Counted from the first letter of the stretch, positions 38,343 to 47,392 are shown. The stretch: 64,000 nt of DNA from Paenibacillus sp. OV219 (GCF_900110075.1 NZ_FOCJ01000009.1:186001-250000), one strand, 5' to 3'. Made by a program: numbers and translations. Notes: generated by a model not told the origin, from the sequence alone.

Positions 38343-38391
38343 GCGTACAACTCCGGATACGTTTAAATCAATGGAATGAGGGGTTGATCTC

Positions 38392-39672
38392 ATGCGTCGT
38401 CGAATCAGTTTTCTCGCAGTTATTATGCTATGCCTCACGGCGGTGCTCGCAGGCTGCGGGACTAAGGACGCGGAATCGGTAGTCAAAGATTTGGACAAAA
38501 CGTTAAACGGGTTAGGCAGCTATCACGGCAAGGGTACCATGATTCTGCATACTGGCCAGCAGCCGCTGGAGTATCAAGTGGACGTATCGTACCAGAAGCC
38601 GCAATACTATCGCATTGCCCTCACGAACGCCAAGAAGGATATTACGCAAATTGTGCTTCGCAACGATGAAGGCGTATTCGTCCTGACGCCGCGCCTCAAT
38701 AAAGTGTTCCGTTTCCAAAGCGATTGGCCGGCTAATCAAGGACAAGTCTACCTGTACCAAACGCTGGTGCAGAGCATTCTGCTCGATAATTCCCGCACGT
38801 TTGCAGTAGACAAGGATGCGTACGTGTTTGACGTGATGGCGAACTATCAGAACGGATCGCTGGCGCGGCAAAAGATTTGGTTGAACAAGTCCGATTATGC
38901 GCCAAGCAAAGTGGAAGTGAGCGACGCGAACGCAGCCGTGATGGTTGAGGTCAAATTCGATTCCTTCGAATTTGGTTCGAAGCTGGAGAAGAGCGTATTC
39001 GATACGCAGTCGAATATGGGCACACCGGCAGGAGACAAGCCGACAACAGCGCTTCCGTCGGATGACAGCAACAGCAATAGCAATAATGCCAGCAGCGACA
39101 ATTCGGATCAAGCGGCAACTTCGCCGGACAACAACGCATCGCAATCGAATGATACGCAGACGAACTCGAATGCAGACACCAATTCGAATGCCTCCGGAAA
39201 CAATCCGGACAACAGCACTTCCAGCAGCACAAATGCAGACGATTCAAGCAACAACAGCAGCGATAACAGCAGCGGAAATGCAAGCGAGGATGCAGAGGAT
39301 ACGATGGCGCCAGCTGGCAGCCAAAGCTTCTTAGCGCTCGAGCCTTCCTACTTGCCGGACGGCGTGTCGGAGAAGGATCAGCAGGACATCGTCTTCGGGG
39401 GCAATGCAGGCATTATCATCCGCTACGCCGGCGACTACGAATATACATTAATTGAGACGCAGCCGAAGGATCTAGCCGTATCTCAAACGAAAGGCGAGCT
39501 GAAAGATCTCGGCTTCACAGTCGGCTCCCTCTCTGGCTCCCTTTTGGACGGTGAACAGCAGACGCTGACTTGGACTTATAATGGTACAGAGTTCCGTCTA
39601 ACGAGCGGAGACCTGCCAGAGAATGAAATGATGAAGATCGCACAATCGGTACAAGGCGAGATGACAAAATAA
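38392..39672 (+). CDS. YdcC-like outer lipoprotein with Asn/Ser-rich linker and DUF4367-like C-terminus
   Basis: 426 residues. Lipobox LAGC after the signal segment (FLAVIMLCLTAVLAGC) predicts a lipoprotein. Residues ~28-210 resemble the LolA/LppX-like fold of B. subtilis YdcC (VVKDLDKTLNGLGSYHGKGT, YRIALTNAKKDITQIVLRND). Residues ~215-305 are almost only Ser, Asn, Asp, Thr and Ala, a flexible linker. Residues ~312-426 look like DUF4367 (QDIVFGGNAGIIIRY, FTVGSLSGSLLDGEQQTLTW). In B. subtilis ydcC also lies directly before the alanine racemase and ndoAI-ndoA genes, so order is conserved. The long linker and extra domain are additions relative to YdcC. Confidence 0.78.
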   Translation: MRRRISFLAVIMLCLTAVLAGCGTKDAESVVKDLDKTLNGLGSYHGKGTMILHTGQQPLEYQVDVSYQKPQYYRIALTNAKKDITQIVLRNDEGVFVLTPRLNKVFRFQSDWPANQGQVYLYQTLVQSILLDNSRTFAVDKDAYVFDVMANYQNGSLARQKIWLNKSDYAPSKVEVSDANAAVMVEVKFDSFEFGSKLEKSVFDTQSNMGTPAGDKPTTALPSDDSNSNSNNASSDNSDQAATSPDNNASQSNDTQTNSNADTNSNASGNNPDNSTSSSTNADDSSNNSSDNSSGNASEDAEDTMAPAGSQSFLALEPSYLPDGVSEKDQQDIVFGGNAGIIIRYAGDYEYTLIETQPKDLAVSQTKGELKDLGFTVGSLSGSLLDGEQQTLTWTYNGTEFRLTSGDLPENEMMKIAQSVQGEMTK

Positions 39673-39729
39673 TGCTTGTATAATAAACAATTTCCAACAC
39701 TTGTTTAGCCCGAATAGCCCGCCAATTCA

Positions 39730-39759
39730 TTGACAGCCGGAAGCCTCAGCGTTTAACAT
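39730..39759 (+). promoter_or_regulatory. Candidate promoter for alr
   Basis: TTGACA (39730-39735) and TAACAT (39754-39759), spacer 18. The terminator-like hairpin at 39781-39818 lies between this site and the alr start. Confidence 0.4.
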
Positions 39760-39780
39760 ATAGGCTACGGGTTTAATAAG

Positions 39781-39818
39781 AAAACGCCTGCCCAAATTGC
39801 GGTAGGCGTTTACTTTTT
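39781..39818 (+). terminator. Rho-independent terminator before alr
   Basis: AAACGCCTGCC pairs with GGTAGGCGTTT around CAAATTGC, followed by ACTTTTTGG. It ends the YdcC-like transcript, 21 bases before the alr start codon. Confidence 0.85.
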
Positions 39819-39838
39819 GGAAATGAAGGTGGACCAAG

Positions 39839-41023
39839 TTGGACTTTAGTGCTTATTATCGCCCCACTCGGGCAGAGATATCATTAGATGCGCTCGCGCG
39901 CAACTTGCAGTCCTTTCGCGAGGCGATTCCGCAAGGTATGCGGCTTATGGCATCTGTAAAAGCGAACGCTTACGGCCACGGCGCAGTTGAAATCGCACGC
40001 GAGGCGGAGCGCTGCGGCATTGATTACCTCGGCGTCGCTTTCCTCGACGAAGCGCTGCAGCTTCGGCAGGCCGGCATCATAGCGAACATTCTCGTGCTCG
40101 GCTATGTTCCGCCGGAAGGGCTTGCTGCCGCACGGGAAGCGAACATCGCGATCGCGCTGTTCAGCGACGACATTATTGCAGCAGTAGCTGCACTGCCGCC
40201 AAGCGATAAGAAATTGACGGTTCATGTCAAGATCGACACCGGCATGGGCCGGCTTGGCGTGTTAGCTGGCGACGATGCGTTGCCATTCATTCAGCGCGCC
40301 ATGAAAGAGCCGAATTTGGTTGTTGAAGGGCTATTCACGCATTACGCGCGCGCGGATGAGACCAATAAGAGTTATACGGAGCTGCAATACGAGCGCTTCT
40401 CCCAGGTGGTGGAGCAATTGAAGGCAGCGGGGCTTGAAATTCCGATTATCCATGCTGCTAATAGCGCGACAGGCATTGATACACCGGAGATGGGCATCGG
40501 TATGCTGCGTCTCGGCATTAGCATGTACGGCCTTTATCCGTCTGCTGAAGTGAATCATTCGCGAATCGCGCTTGAGCCGGTCCTCACCTTGAAGACCGCT
40601 GTGGTCATGGTGAAGGATGCACCTCCGGGCTGGGGAATCAGCTACGGTACGCGTTACTTCACACAAGGGACAGAAGCAATCGGTACGCTTCCTATCGGTT
40701 ATGCCGACGGCTTCAGCCGGATGCTGACTGGCAAGGCGGAAGTGCTGCTGCGCGGACAGCGAGTTCCGGTACGCGGCACGATCTGCATGGACCAATGCAT
40801 GATTGGGCTTGATGCGGCGGCTGCGATAGGGAATAAGCCTGTCGAGGTCGGCGAGGAAGTTGTCCTGATTGGTTGCCAAGGCGATGCAGCTATAACGGCA
40901 GATGATGTTGCAGACCAGCTTGACACGATTAATTATGAAATCACTTGCATGATCGCAAATCGTGTGCCCCGTGTTTACTTGCGCGGCGGCAGCGTAACGG
41001 CGGTAACCAACCCGCTGCTGTAA
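39839..41023 (+). CDS. alr: Alanine racemase
   Basis: 394 residues from a TTG with AAGGTGG seven bases upstream. The PLP lysine is K41 in SVKANAYGHGAVEIA. The second catalytic residue, a tyrosine, is in PPGWGISYGTRYF. Other family blocks are HVKIDTGMGRLG and IPIIHAANSATG. It converts L-alanine to D-alanine for peptidoglycan. The frame and length match the family, and the block alr-ndoAI-ndoA follows the Bacillus order. Confidence 0.96.
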   Translation: MDFSAYYRPTRAEISLDALARNLQSFREAIPQGMRLMASVKANAYGHGAVEIAREAERCGIDYLGVAFLDEALQLRQAGIIANILVLGYVPPEGLAAAREANIAIALFSDDIIAAVAALPPSDKKLTVHVKIDTGMGRLGVLAGDDALPFIQRAMKEPNLVVEGLFTHYARADETNKSYTELQYERFSQVVEQLKAAGLEIPIIHAANSATGIDTPEMGIGMLRLGISMYGLYPSAEVNHSRIALEPVLTLKTAVVMVKDAPPGWGISYGTRYFTQGTEAIGTLPIGYADGFSRMLTGKAEVLLRGQRVPVRGTICMDQCMIGLDAAAAIGNKPVEVGEEVVLIGCQGDAAITADDVADQLDTINYEITCMIANRVPRVYLRGGSVTAVTNPLL

Positions 41024-41271
41024 ATTTCGCAAGGAAGCAATTCCCTGTGAAGGATTTACACTGGATTTAGAGGATTTTATCGTCTTACCGCGAATAATGT
41101 ATTTTGAAGGCGTTCGCGGATGCATTGTAGGTCATAAAGGACACCATAGTCATATCGTTATGCAGCATACTTGATATACGGCTCGCATACATATGAGGGT
41201 GTATAATACGGACCAAACAATGACATACTGTTACTGTTTTTTGTTGGAAATGTTTTGGAGGTGCGAGTTCG

Positions 41272-41553
41272 GTGGCCAATATGCAAAACACCAAAAGGAT
41301 TATGATCAGCTTACCGGATCATTTGCTGGAGGAAGTCGACGGAATCGTCGCCAAAGAAAACTCGAACCGGAGCGAATTTATTCGTCAGGCAATGAAATTG
41401 TATTTGATAGAACGGAAGAAACGTCAGATTCGCGATTCGATGCAGCGTGGCTATTTGGAAATGGCCAAAATCAACTTAGTGATGGCGTCGGAAGCTTTTC
41501 AAGCGGAGGAAGATGCCGGCGATACGCTCGGCCGACTCGTAAGCGGGGTGTAA
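41272..41553 (+). CDS. ndoAI: Antitoxin EndoAI, ribbon-helix-helix type
   Basis: 93 residues, GTG start with GGAGGTG eight bases upstream. Residues ~6-50 fit a ribbon-helix-helix DNA-binding domain (KRIMISLPDHLLEEVDGIV, NRSEFIRQAMKLYLIERKKR). The C-terminal half should fold over the toxin. It precedes the toxin by 3 bases. The 248 bases between alr and this gene hold a TATAAT at 41202-41207 without a good -35. Confidence 0.93.
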   Translation: MANMQNTKRIMISLPDHLLEEVDGIVAKENSNRSEFIRQAMKLYLIERKKRQIRDSMQRGYLEMAKINLVMASEAFQAEEDAGDTLGRLVSGV

Positions 41554-41556
41554 AGC

Positions 41557-41907
41557 TTGATCGTTAAACGCGGCGATGTGTTTTTTGCTGATTTGTCACC
41601 TGTTGTCGGTTCTGAACAGGGAGGTGTGCGTCCTGTTCTCGTTATTCAAAATGATATTGGCAACCGCTTTAGCCCAACCGTCATTGTAGCTGCGATTACA
41701 GCTCAAATACAGAAGGCTAAGTTGCCGACGCATGTAGAGATTGATGCGGCACTTCATGGGTTTGACCGTGATTCCGTCCTTCTTCTCGAACAGATTCGCA
41801 CGATTGATAAACAGCGTCTTACCGACAAGATCACACACCTCGACGATGAAACGATGCGCAAAGTAGACGAGGCGCTGCAGATCAGCGTTGGCCTTATTGA
41901 TTTTTGA
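41557..41907 (+). CDS. ndoA: Endoribonuclease EndoA (MazF family toxin)
   Basis: 116 residues from a TTG. The PemK/MazF fold is clear: [20 protein letters not shown] (active-site loop with Arg/Asp positions), [20 protein letters not shown], and the later [17 protein letters not shown]. It cleaves mRNA at a short U-rich site when free of antitoxin. Nearly identical in layout to B. subtilis EndoA. Confidence 0.95.
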   Translation: MIVKRGDVFFADLSPVVGSEQGGVRPVLVIQNDIGNRFSPTVIVAAITAQIQKAKLPTHVEIDAALHGFDRDSVLLLEQIRTIDKQRLTDKITHLDDETMRKVDEALQISVGLIDF

Positions 41908-41924
41908 ATATGGGATTATCACGA

Positions 41925-41957
41925 CAGCAGGGCCGCATAGGGCTCTGTTTTTTTTGC
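41925..41957 (+). terminator. Rho-independent terminator
   Basis: CAGCAGGGCC pairs with GGGCTCTG around GCATA, followed by eight T. It ends the toxin-antitoxin transcript. Confidence 0.88.
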
Positions 41958-42072
41958 GTTCATAGAGGTCGGTCTTCGGACGTAGTGGAAGTTCAATCTT
42001 CCGCCGCTGTCTGGCATCCGGCACTCGGTTCATAATGAGAGTAAGATGATGAACTGATGGAGGATGATAAAT

Positions 42073-42765
42073 ATGAGCACAATGAATCGGCCGGATTTTG
42101 CAATAGCAGGTATGGGACGTACAGGTGGCGGCAATTTTCACCGCGTAGAGCTGGAAGGTGTCAGCACGGTGGACGGTAATCTCGATTGCTATTCGTTCAA
42201 GATGAGCGGGATGGCGACAGTGAAAGGCAGTGTGAGAGCTGAGGAGCGGTTCGAAGGAAGCGGGAAGTTGAAGGTGGAAGGCCCGGTTCAAGCTGAAGTG
42301 ATAAAGCTGGAGGGGCAAGTGACCGTGAAGGGAAAAGTTCAGTGCGACGTTTACCAAGGCAGCGGCTTTATGAAAGTGCACGGCGACTGCCGTACGAACC
42401 GCTGTGAAGTAAGAGGAGCGTTGGCCGTGGGCGGCGTGCTGAGCGCGGATCAGCTCCATATATGGCTGGAAGGTCCGTTTCGCGCAGAAACGATTCGCTG
42501 CAGAGAGCTGCGTGTGAAGAACACGCACAGCGGGACGCTCAAGCGGTTGCTTCACTCGATTCTGCCTTCTGCGTGGCAGACGCAGCTGCGCGCGGAACAC
42601 ATTGAAGGCGATGAAATCGAGCTGCGGGAGACGACTGCATCGCTCGTTCGTGGACGACGGGTATCGATCGGTCCGGGCTGTGTGATTAACCGTGTTGAAT
42701 ACGAGAGCGAGCTTATCGTGCATCCGGACGCCGTCGTCCACTCGCGCGAACAGCTCGTGCGTTAG
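42073..42765 (+). CDS. Bactofilin-family protein 1
   Basis: 230 residues. A continuous series of short beta-strand turns (VSTVDGNLDCYSFKMSGMAT, VKGPVQAEVIKLEGQVTVKG-like repeats) forms the right-handed beta-helix of polymer-forming cytoskeletal proteins. It resembles B. subtilis YhbE/YhbF, which act in flagellar function. The ATG at 42073 lies nine bases after GGAGG; the in-frame ATG at 42064 is too close to it. It is 13 bases before its paralogue. No membrane segment. Confidence 0.84.
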   Translation: MSTMNRPDFAIAGMGRTGGGNFHRVELEGVSTVDGNLDCYSFKMSGMATVKGSVRAEERFEGSGKLKVEGPVQAEVIKLEGQVTVKGKVQCDVYQGSGFMKVHGDCRTNRCEVRGALAVGGVLSADQLHIWLEGPFRAETIRCRELRVKNTHSGTLKRLLHSILPSAWQTQLRAEHIEGDEIELRETTASLVRGRRVSIGPGCVINRVEYESELIVHPDAVVHSREQLVR

Positions 42766-42778
42766 GAGGGTTTGTGCG

Positions 42779-43450
42779 ATGGCAGCAGGCGTAAGCAGAA
42801 AAGTGAAGATTACCGGCTCGGGCTCGACGTCCGGCGGTCTGTTCGACAGCGTCCGCGTTATGGGCGAAGGCCAAGTGCTTGGCACCATTGAGAGCGAATT
42901 GGTCAAAAGCATGGGTTCGCTTCATGTTTCCGGTACTCTCAAGGCGGGGCAATATCAACAGATCGGTGAAACGACGGTGTCTGGCGACGTACTGGGCGGC
43001 CATATGAATGTGCTTGGACAGCTGAACGTTTCCGGCCGCGTCCGCTGTCGCTCCATGAAGCTGAGAGGTCAGTTGGATGTGCTCGGCGAATGCGAAGCCG
43101 ATCATTTCGATGCACGAGGCGGTTTCAACATTCATGGACTGCTCAGCGGTAAAGAAGTGGATATCCGCACTTGGGGCCCATGCAAGGCGAAGGAAATCGG
43201 CGGCAATAAGGTTACCGTTCGCAAGAGCAAGTGGGGCGGCATGAAGCAGTGGTTCACGGCTTCGCAGAAGAGGGAACTGACGGCGGAATTGATCGAAGGC
43301 GAGTACATTTATCTGGAGCATACGATGGCGGATGTCGTTCGCGGAACAGATGTGACGATCGGCCCGGGCTGCAGAATCGGGCTCGTTGAATATCGCAAAT
43401 CGCTCAAGCTGAGCAAGGATGCGGAAGTGAATGATCAGGTGAAGCTTTAA
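42779..43450 (+). CDS. Bactofilin-family protein 2
   Basis: 223 residues behind TTAGGAGGG. Same beta-helix pattern (TISGDVLGGHMNVLGQLNVS-like, RGQLDVLGECEADHFDARGG) and the same C-terminal ending as its neighbour (VRGTDVTIGPGCRIGLVEYR against VRGRRVSIGPGCVINRVEYE). The two likely co-assemble. The last third contains a positively charged KSKWGGMKQWF segment that could contact membrane or wall. Expressed with the first. Confidence 0.84.
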   Translation: MAAGVSRKVKITGSGSTSGGLFDSVRVMGEGQVLGTIESELVKSMGSLHVSGTLKAGQYQQIGETTVSGDVLGGHMNVLGQLNVSGRVRCRSMKLRGQLDVLGECEADHFDARGGFNIHGLLSGKEVDIRTWGPCKAKEIGGNKVTVRKSKWGGMKQWFTASQKRELTAELIEGEYIYLEHTMADVVRGTDVTIGPGCRIGLVEYRKSLKLSKDAEVNDQVKL

Positions 43451-43529
43451 GAGCTGTAGGTGAGCAGCAGCTTATAGAAGGGGCCGTGAGGTCCGAGGAA
43501 GTGCGTGCAGGAAGAGCGCATCTCTTAGG

Positions 43530-43607
43530 ATCCCGCCGATTGCGGTATTCCTCGTGCTGCAGAAGTACGTTATCAAGGGCATGGTTGCAGGTGCTGTAAA
43601 AGGTTAG
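43530..43607 (+). pseudogene. Remnant of a sugar ABC permease (C-terminal end only)
   Basis: Frame translation gives IPPIAVFLVLQKYVIKGMVA then GAVKG and a stop. That is the classic last ~25 residues of MalG-type permeases (FLFLQRYFVKGLTAGAVKG in relatives). Upstream of it the frame becomes unrelated (VRGSACRKSASLR) with no permease, so only the tail survives. It suggests that a sugar ABC operon once ended here and was deleted. Confidence 0.7.
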
Positions 43608-43622
43608 GATTGAGATGAATAT

Positions 43623-43659
43623 GGTTAGTACGCATAAAGCGTGCTAACCGTTTTTTTTG
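43623..43659 (+). terminator. Rho-independent terminator
   Basis: GGTTAGTACGC pairs with GCGTGCTAACC around ATAAA, followed by eight T. It directly follows the permease remnant and now also closes the bactofilin operon. Confidence 0.92.
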
Positions 43660-43803
43660 TTCTAGGTGGAATGAGGGCTAGAGAAGTATGTTGTTGTGTT
43701 ACAATCTGGTTTATTATGAGGATACTGGAAATGCACTAGTCCCCGCTCATTGTTATCAAATGGTCAAGCTCTGCCATGTTATGTACGGGAAGGTGAGGGA
43801 GCA

Positions 43804-44694
43804 ATGATTGAGACGAAACCTGAGAAAATGGGAAAACCGCATAGCACCAGCGTTGTGGAATCGGATACGGAAATGCGGTTTGAGCTTCCGTTTACAGATA
43901 TTCACAATATGTTTTATATCGGAATAAACGCTACCGAAGATTGGACGGTAAGAACCCATTACCACGATCATTTTGAGCTTTGCTACTTGGATCAGGGACA
44001 GTTGACTTATTTTATCGATAAATCCGTATATCACATAAATGAGTGCGAATTATTTATTACGAAACCTGGGGAAAGGCATTACGGATTAACAGATGGAATT
44101 TCACATTTCCGGCTGTATTACTTGGGGTTCAAGCTAGACATGCTTCGCGCTTTCGAAGGGGAATATTACGGGATCGGTGTAGACAGGGTCATAACGGATG
44201 AGGAACATCAGATTAAGCGATTGTTTGAACAGATCATCGGTGAAGTGAGAAATAGACGGCAGGGAAGTACGGAAATGGCGCAGGGGCTATTTCTTCAACT
44301 GCTGGCAACCTTGCTTCGACTGCACCTCGATCGAACGACGCTTGGCGACAACAAACCGAAAACACTCAAACCCATGATCATTAAATTAATGGATTACTTG
44401 CAAGAAGAAATAAGGCACGATCACAACATTGAAGAAATCGCAGAAAAACTGCACATTAGCCGTTCTCACTTAGCACGCGAGTTTAAAACGACAACCGGGA
44501 TGACAATCGGTGAATACATTCGCAACTTATGCCTTGATAATGCAAAGTACCAGCTGCGTGAGACCGACAAATCGATATCAGTAATCGGGGAAGAGATGCG
44601 CTTCGTCTCCATTCATACGTTCAGCATTTTTTTTAAGCATTATATGGGAATGTCTCCTCTTGAATATCGCAAGCAAATACGAGGTAATAGGTAA
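43804..44694 (+). CDS. AraC-family transcriptional regulator
   Basis: 296 residues, ATG behind AAGGTGAGGGAGCA. The frame opens at 43750 (TTG) but the ATG has the better site. An N-terminal cupin (~20-110: RTHYHDHFELCYLDQGQLTY) should bind a sugar. The C-terminal double helix-turn-helix (~200-290: NIEEIAEKLHISRSHLAREF, ISVIGEEMRFVSIHTFSIFF) binds DNA. It probably controls the convergent sugar ABC operon at 44749-48864. Confidence 0.9.
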   Translation: MIETKPEKMGKPHSTSVVESDTEMRFELPFTDIHNMFYIGINATEDWTVRTHYHDHFELCYLDQGQLTYFIDKSVYHINECELFITKPGERHYGLTDGISHFRLYYLGFKLDMLRAFEGEYYGIGVDRVITDEEHQIKRLFEQIIGEVRNRRQGSTEMAQGLFLQLLATLLRLHLDRTTLGDNKPKTLKPMIIKLMDYLQEEIRHDHNIEEIAEKLHISRSHLAREFKTTTGMTIGEYIRNLCLDNAKYQLRETDKSISVIGEEMRFVSIHTFSIFFKHYMGMSPLEYRKQIRGNR

Positions 44695-44727
44695 AGGAGA
44701 CGCAGCTTTCACTACGTCTCTTTTTTA
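44695..44727. terminator. Bidirectional terminator between convergent genes
   Basis: GGAGACG pairs with CGTCTC around an 11-base loop, then TTTTTT. It lies between the AraC stop and the PhyH stop. Confidence 0.8.
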
Positions 44728-44748
44728 CATCGGCGAAGACCCAGCTGG

Positions 44749-45603
44749 TTACGGATAAAGGATCGGCCAAGAATCGCCTTCATATAAATCTCCTTCATTG
44801 CCATTCAGAATTTGTGCATTAAAATGACTGCTCTTTGGTGTGTGCCGATATCGCGTATCACCTGTCATTAGGTGAACCGCCATCGAACGCCGAGGCATAT
44901 CGGTCACATTCGCGCCGCTGCCGTGGATGGTCAGCGAATGGTGGAAGCTAACTTGCCCCGCCCTCATAACGAGTGGAGCCGGCTTGAAAACTTCATTTTC
45001 AGGTAATTCTATCTCTGCTTGTTGCTTCTCGAGGTTTTGCTCGAAAAAGTTGTTAACGTTCACGAGTCCCCACTTGTGACTCCGAGGAACAGCCTGCATG
45101 CAGCCATTGGAAAGATCCACATCGGTGAAAGCAACCCAAGCCGTTACCAATGTTGGTTCCATACAGTTTTGCCAATAGACAAAGTCTTGGTGCCAGCCTA
45201 CATTTGCCATTTCTTTGCCTGTCCCTCTGCCGGGCTTATAGAGCAGTTGGTCATGCCATAGCCGAATGATGTTTGCATTCATCAGCTTGGCGGCGATTGC
45301 GCCGATCGTCGGATCGGTCGCCACTGTACGGAGCGTCAAATCCGACCAATGTGAATTGTCCGTTTTTCGGAGCGCTCGGGGGTTGTCAATGCCTTCGAGC
45401 CAGTTGCAGACGGGAGTTCTTCCCGTCTCAAACACTCCTTGATATATGCGATCTTGATGTTCAATAATCTTCTCGAGCTGTGCATCAGAAAAAATCTTCG
45501 GAGACACCCAGAATCCGTTCTCCTCAAAGAATCGAATGTCTTTCTCTTCCGGTAAGCATTGTAATTGAAGTGATTGGTTCAAAGCTGAACACACCTTTCC
45601 CAC
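44749..45603 (-). CDS. Phytanoyl-CoA dioxygenase (PhyH) family protein
   Basis: 284 residues. A double-stranded beta-helix with the 2-His-1-Asp metal set: H and D in GWHQDFVYW, distal H in HSLTIHGSGANV, then a late R/S (MPRRSMAVHL) for 2-oxoglutarate. It should be an Fe(II)/2-oxoglutarate-dependent oxygenase on a small substrate. It is the last gene of the sugar ABC operon on the minus strand (40 bases after the permease), so a role on the imported compound or its derivative is inferred. Possible starts are the GTG at 45603, GTG at 45594 or TTG at 45582; the TTG has AAAGGTG at better spacing. Confidence 0.85.
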   Translation of the reverse strand: MGKVCSALNQSLQLQCLPEEKDIRFFEENGFWVSPKIFSDAQLEKIIEHQDRIYQGVFETGRTPVCNWLEGIDNPRALRKTDNSHWSDLTLRTVATDPTIGAIAAKLMNANIIRLWHDQLLYKPGRGTGKEMANVGWHQDFVYWQNCMEPTLVTAWVAFTDVDLSNGCMQAVPRSHKWGLVNVNNFFEQNLEKQQAEIELPENEVFKPAPLVMRAGQVSFHHSLTIHGSGANVTDMPRRSMAVHLMTGDTRYRHTPKSSHFNAQILNGNEGDLYEGDSWPILYP

Positions 45604-45643
45604 AACCTTTTAAAATAATTATTATTATTTCTAAAGCTATTGA

Positions 45644-46474
45644 TTACGCTTTGATGCCACTCAGAACAACGCCTTCGATGAACTTCTTCTGAGCGAGGAA
45701 AAAGAAGACGATGACCGGAATGACGGTTATCACTGTTGCCGCCATCATCATGCCTATTTCACCTTGCGATTGGGATGATTGCTGCTGAAATATCCGCAAA
45801 CCGAGTGAAAGTGTAAATTTGGACTGGTCGTTCAAGTAAATGAGCGGGCCTATAAAATCGTTCCACGAACCCATGAATTGAAAGATGGCCACTGTTGTGA
45901 GCACCGGAGGAATTAAAGGCAGCATGATATGCGTATAAATCCTCACATATCCAGCTCCGTCGATAAACGCGCTTTCTTCCAAATCTCTTGGAATCGACAT
46001 TAGAAATTGACGGATCAGAAAAATGAAAAATGCGCCTCCGCCGAACCAGGCGGGTACCCAAAGAGGCATAAAAGTATTGACCCAGCCCAACTTGCTGAAA
46101 AGCAAATATAAAGGAATCAAAGTGACTTGACTAGGGAGCATCATCGTTCCGAGGAGAACTAGGAAGAAGAAATCCCTTCCCGGCCAGCGCAGTCTGGCGA
46201 AGGCATATCCTACGAGAGGAGCGGTTAGCAGAACGCCGGATACACTGAGTACTACGACCAGCACCGTGTTTTTCAAAAACAAAAAATAAGGAAAGTAGAT
46301 CCATAAATTAATATAATTTTTCCATAAAAATGGTTTCGGTATCAATTCTGGCGGTACAACGAATACTTGAAGATCAGTTTTCAGTGATGTTGACAATAGC
46401 CATAGAAGTGGAAATACAAAAAAAATGCTAATAACGATTAAGATAATATGCCTAGGAACACTCGACTGCAGCAT
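45644..46474 (-). CDS. Sugar ABC transporter permease, MalG type (second importer)
   Basis: 276 residues, six membrane helices. EAA loop LEESAFIDGAGYVRIYTHIM, C-terminal tail FFFLAQKKFIEGVVLSGIKA. Third gene of a minus-strand operon after binding protein and MalF-type permease, with the PhyH gene behind it. Confidence 0.93.
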   Translation of the reverse strand: MLQSSVPRHIILIVISIFFVFPLLWLLSTSLKTDLQVFVVPPELIPKPFLWKNYINLWIYFPYFLFLKNTVLVVVLSVSGVLLTAPLVGYAFARLRWPGRDFFFLVLLGTMMLPSQVTLIPLYLLFSKLGWVNTFMPLWVPAWFGGGAFFIFLIRQFLMSIPRDLEESAFIDGAGYVRIYTHIMLPLIPPVLTTVAIFQFMGSWNDFIGPLIYLNDQSKFTLSLGLRIFQQQSSQSQGEIGMMMAATVITVIPVIVFFFLAQKKFIEGVVLSGIKA

Positions 46475-46492
46475 ACATCCTCCTCCTTTCCT

Positions 46493-47392
46493 CTAGATTT
46501 GGTCGTAATTCACCCATCGTTTCGATAGCTTGAGATTCAGCCAGGTAAGGAACATGATGATAAAAAATAGTACCCAAGCGAGCGCGGACGCATAGCCCAT
46601 TTTCCAAAAACGGAATGCGTTATTATATAAATACAAAACATAGAACAGTGTTGAATCATTAGGCCCGCCGCCCGTAATAATGTACGATTGGGTAAAGACC
46701 TGAAAGCTCCCAATCATTCCTATAATCAGTTGGAAAAACAGGGTCGGCGTAATAAGAGGAAGCGTAACATGAAAGAATTTCTGTATCGTTCCTGCGCCAT
46801 CAATATCGGCCGCTTCATAATACACTTTTGGGATATTTTTTAAGCCGGCAAGATAGATAATCATTCCGCTTCCTGCTCCCCATAGGGACATTAGGATCAG
46901 CGAATTTTTAGCCCAAGCAGGATCAGATAGCCAGCCAGGAGCAGATAGGCCGAATAGATGTACGAAATTCGTTAATATTCCGAAGTTTGGATCGAAAATC
47001 CATGCCCACAAAATGGAGGCTGCAACCATGGGTACGATCGAAGGAATATAATAGAGGGTTCGGTAAATTGCAATCCCCTTTATTTCTATATTGAGCAGAA
47101 GGGCGATGGCAAGACCAAGGATAATCGTCAACGGGACACTAAATACGACGTAATAAAGCGTATTGTAGAGGGATCTCCAGAATAGATTGTCGTGAAGCAA
47201 TGCAGTATAGTTTGCGAAACCGACCCATTTGGGTGGTTGCAGTATGTCGTAGTCCATGAAGCTGTATCTGAGCGAAGCGAAAACCGGAAATAGGACGAAC
47301 ACGATTAGCCCGATAAACCACGGGGAGGCGAAGCAGTAGCCGATTATGGCTTCTCTTCGAGCCAGTCGGTACCTTTTTTGCGATTGAGCCAT
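46493..47392 (-). CDS. Sugar ABC transporter permease, MalF type (second importer)
   Basis: 299 residues. N-terminus ARREAIIGYCFASPWFIGLI, EAA loop YEAADIDGAGTIQKFFHVTL. It is 18 bases upstream of its MalG-type partner. Its resemblance to the MalF-type gene at 61076-61972 is strong (both carry YCFASPWFIGL/LFIAPWIVGFV starts and matching GGGPND/GGPDN loops), so these two importers are related. Confidence 0.93.
   Translation of the reverse strand: MAQSQKRYRLARREAIIGYCFASPWFIGLIVFVLFPVFASLRYSFMDYDILQPPKWVGFANYTALLHDNLFWRSLYNTLYYVVFSVPLTIILGLAIALLLNIEIKGIAIYRTLYYIPSIVPMVAASILWAWIFDPNFGILTNFVHLFGLSAPGWLSDPAWAKNSLILMSLWGAGSGMIIYLAGLKNIPKVYYEAADIDGAGTIQKFFHVTLPLITPTLFFQLIIGMIGSFQVFTQSYIITGGGPNDSTLFYVLYLYNNAFRFWKMGYASALAWVLFFIIMFLTWLNLKLSKRWVNYDQI

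Noticed and set aside
41596..42912. Long minus-strand frame of 438 codons
   Set aside because: It lies antisense across ndoA and the first bactofilin gene, both clearly real, and its composition (Arg/His-rich) is that of a shadow frame.
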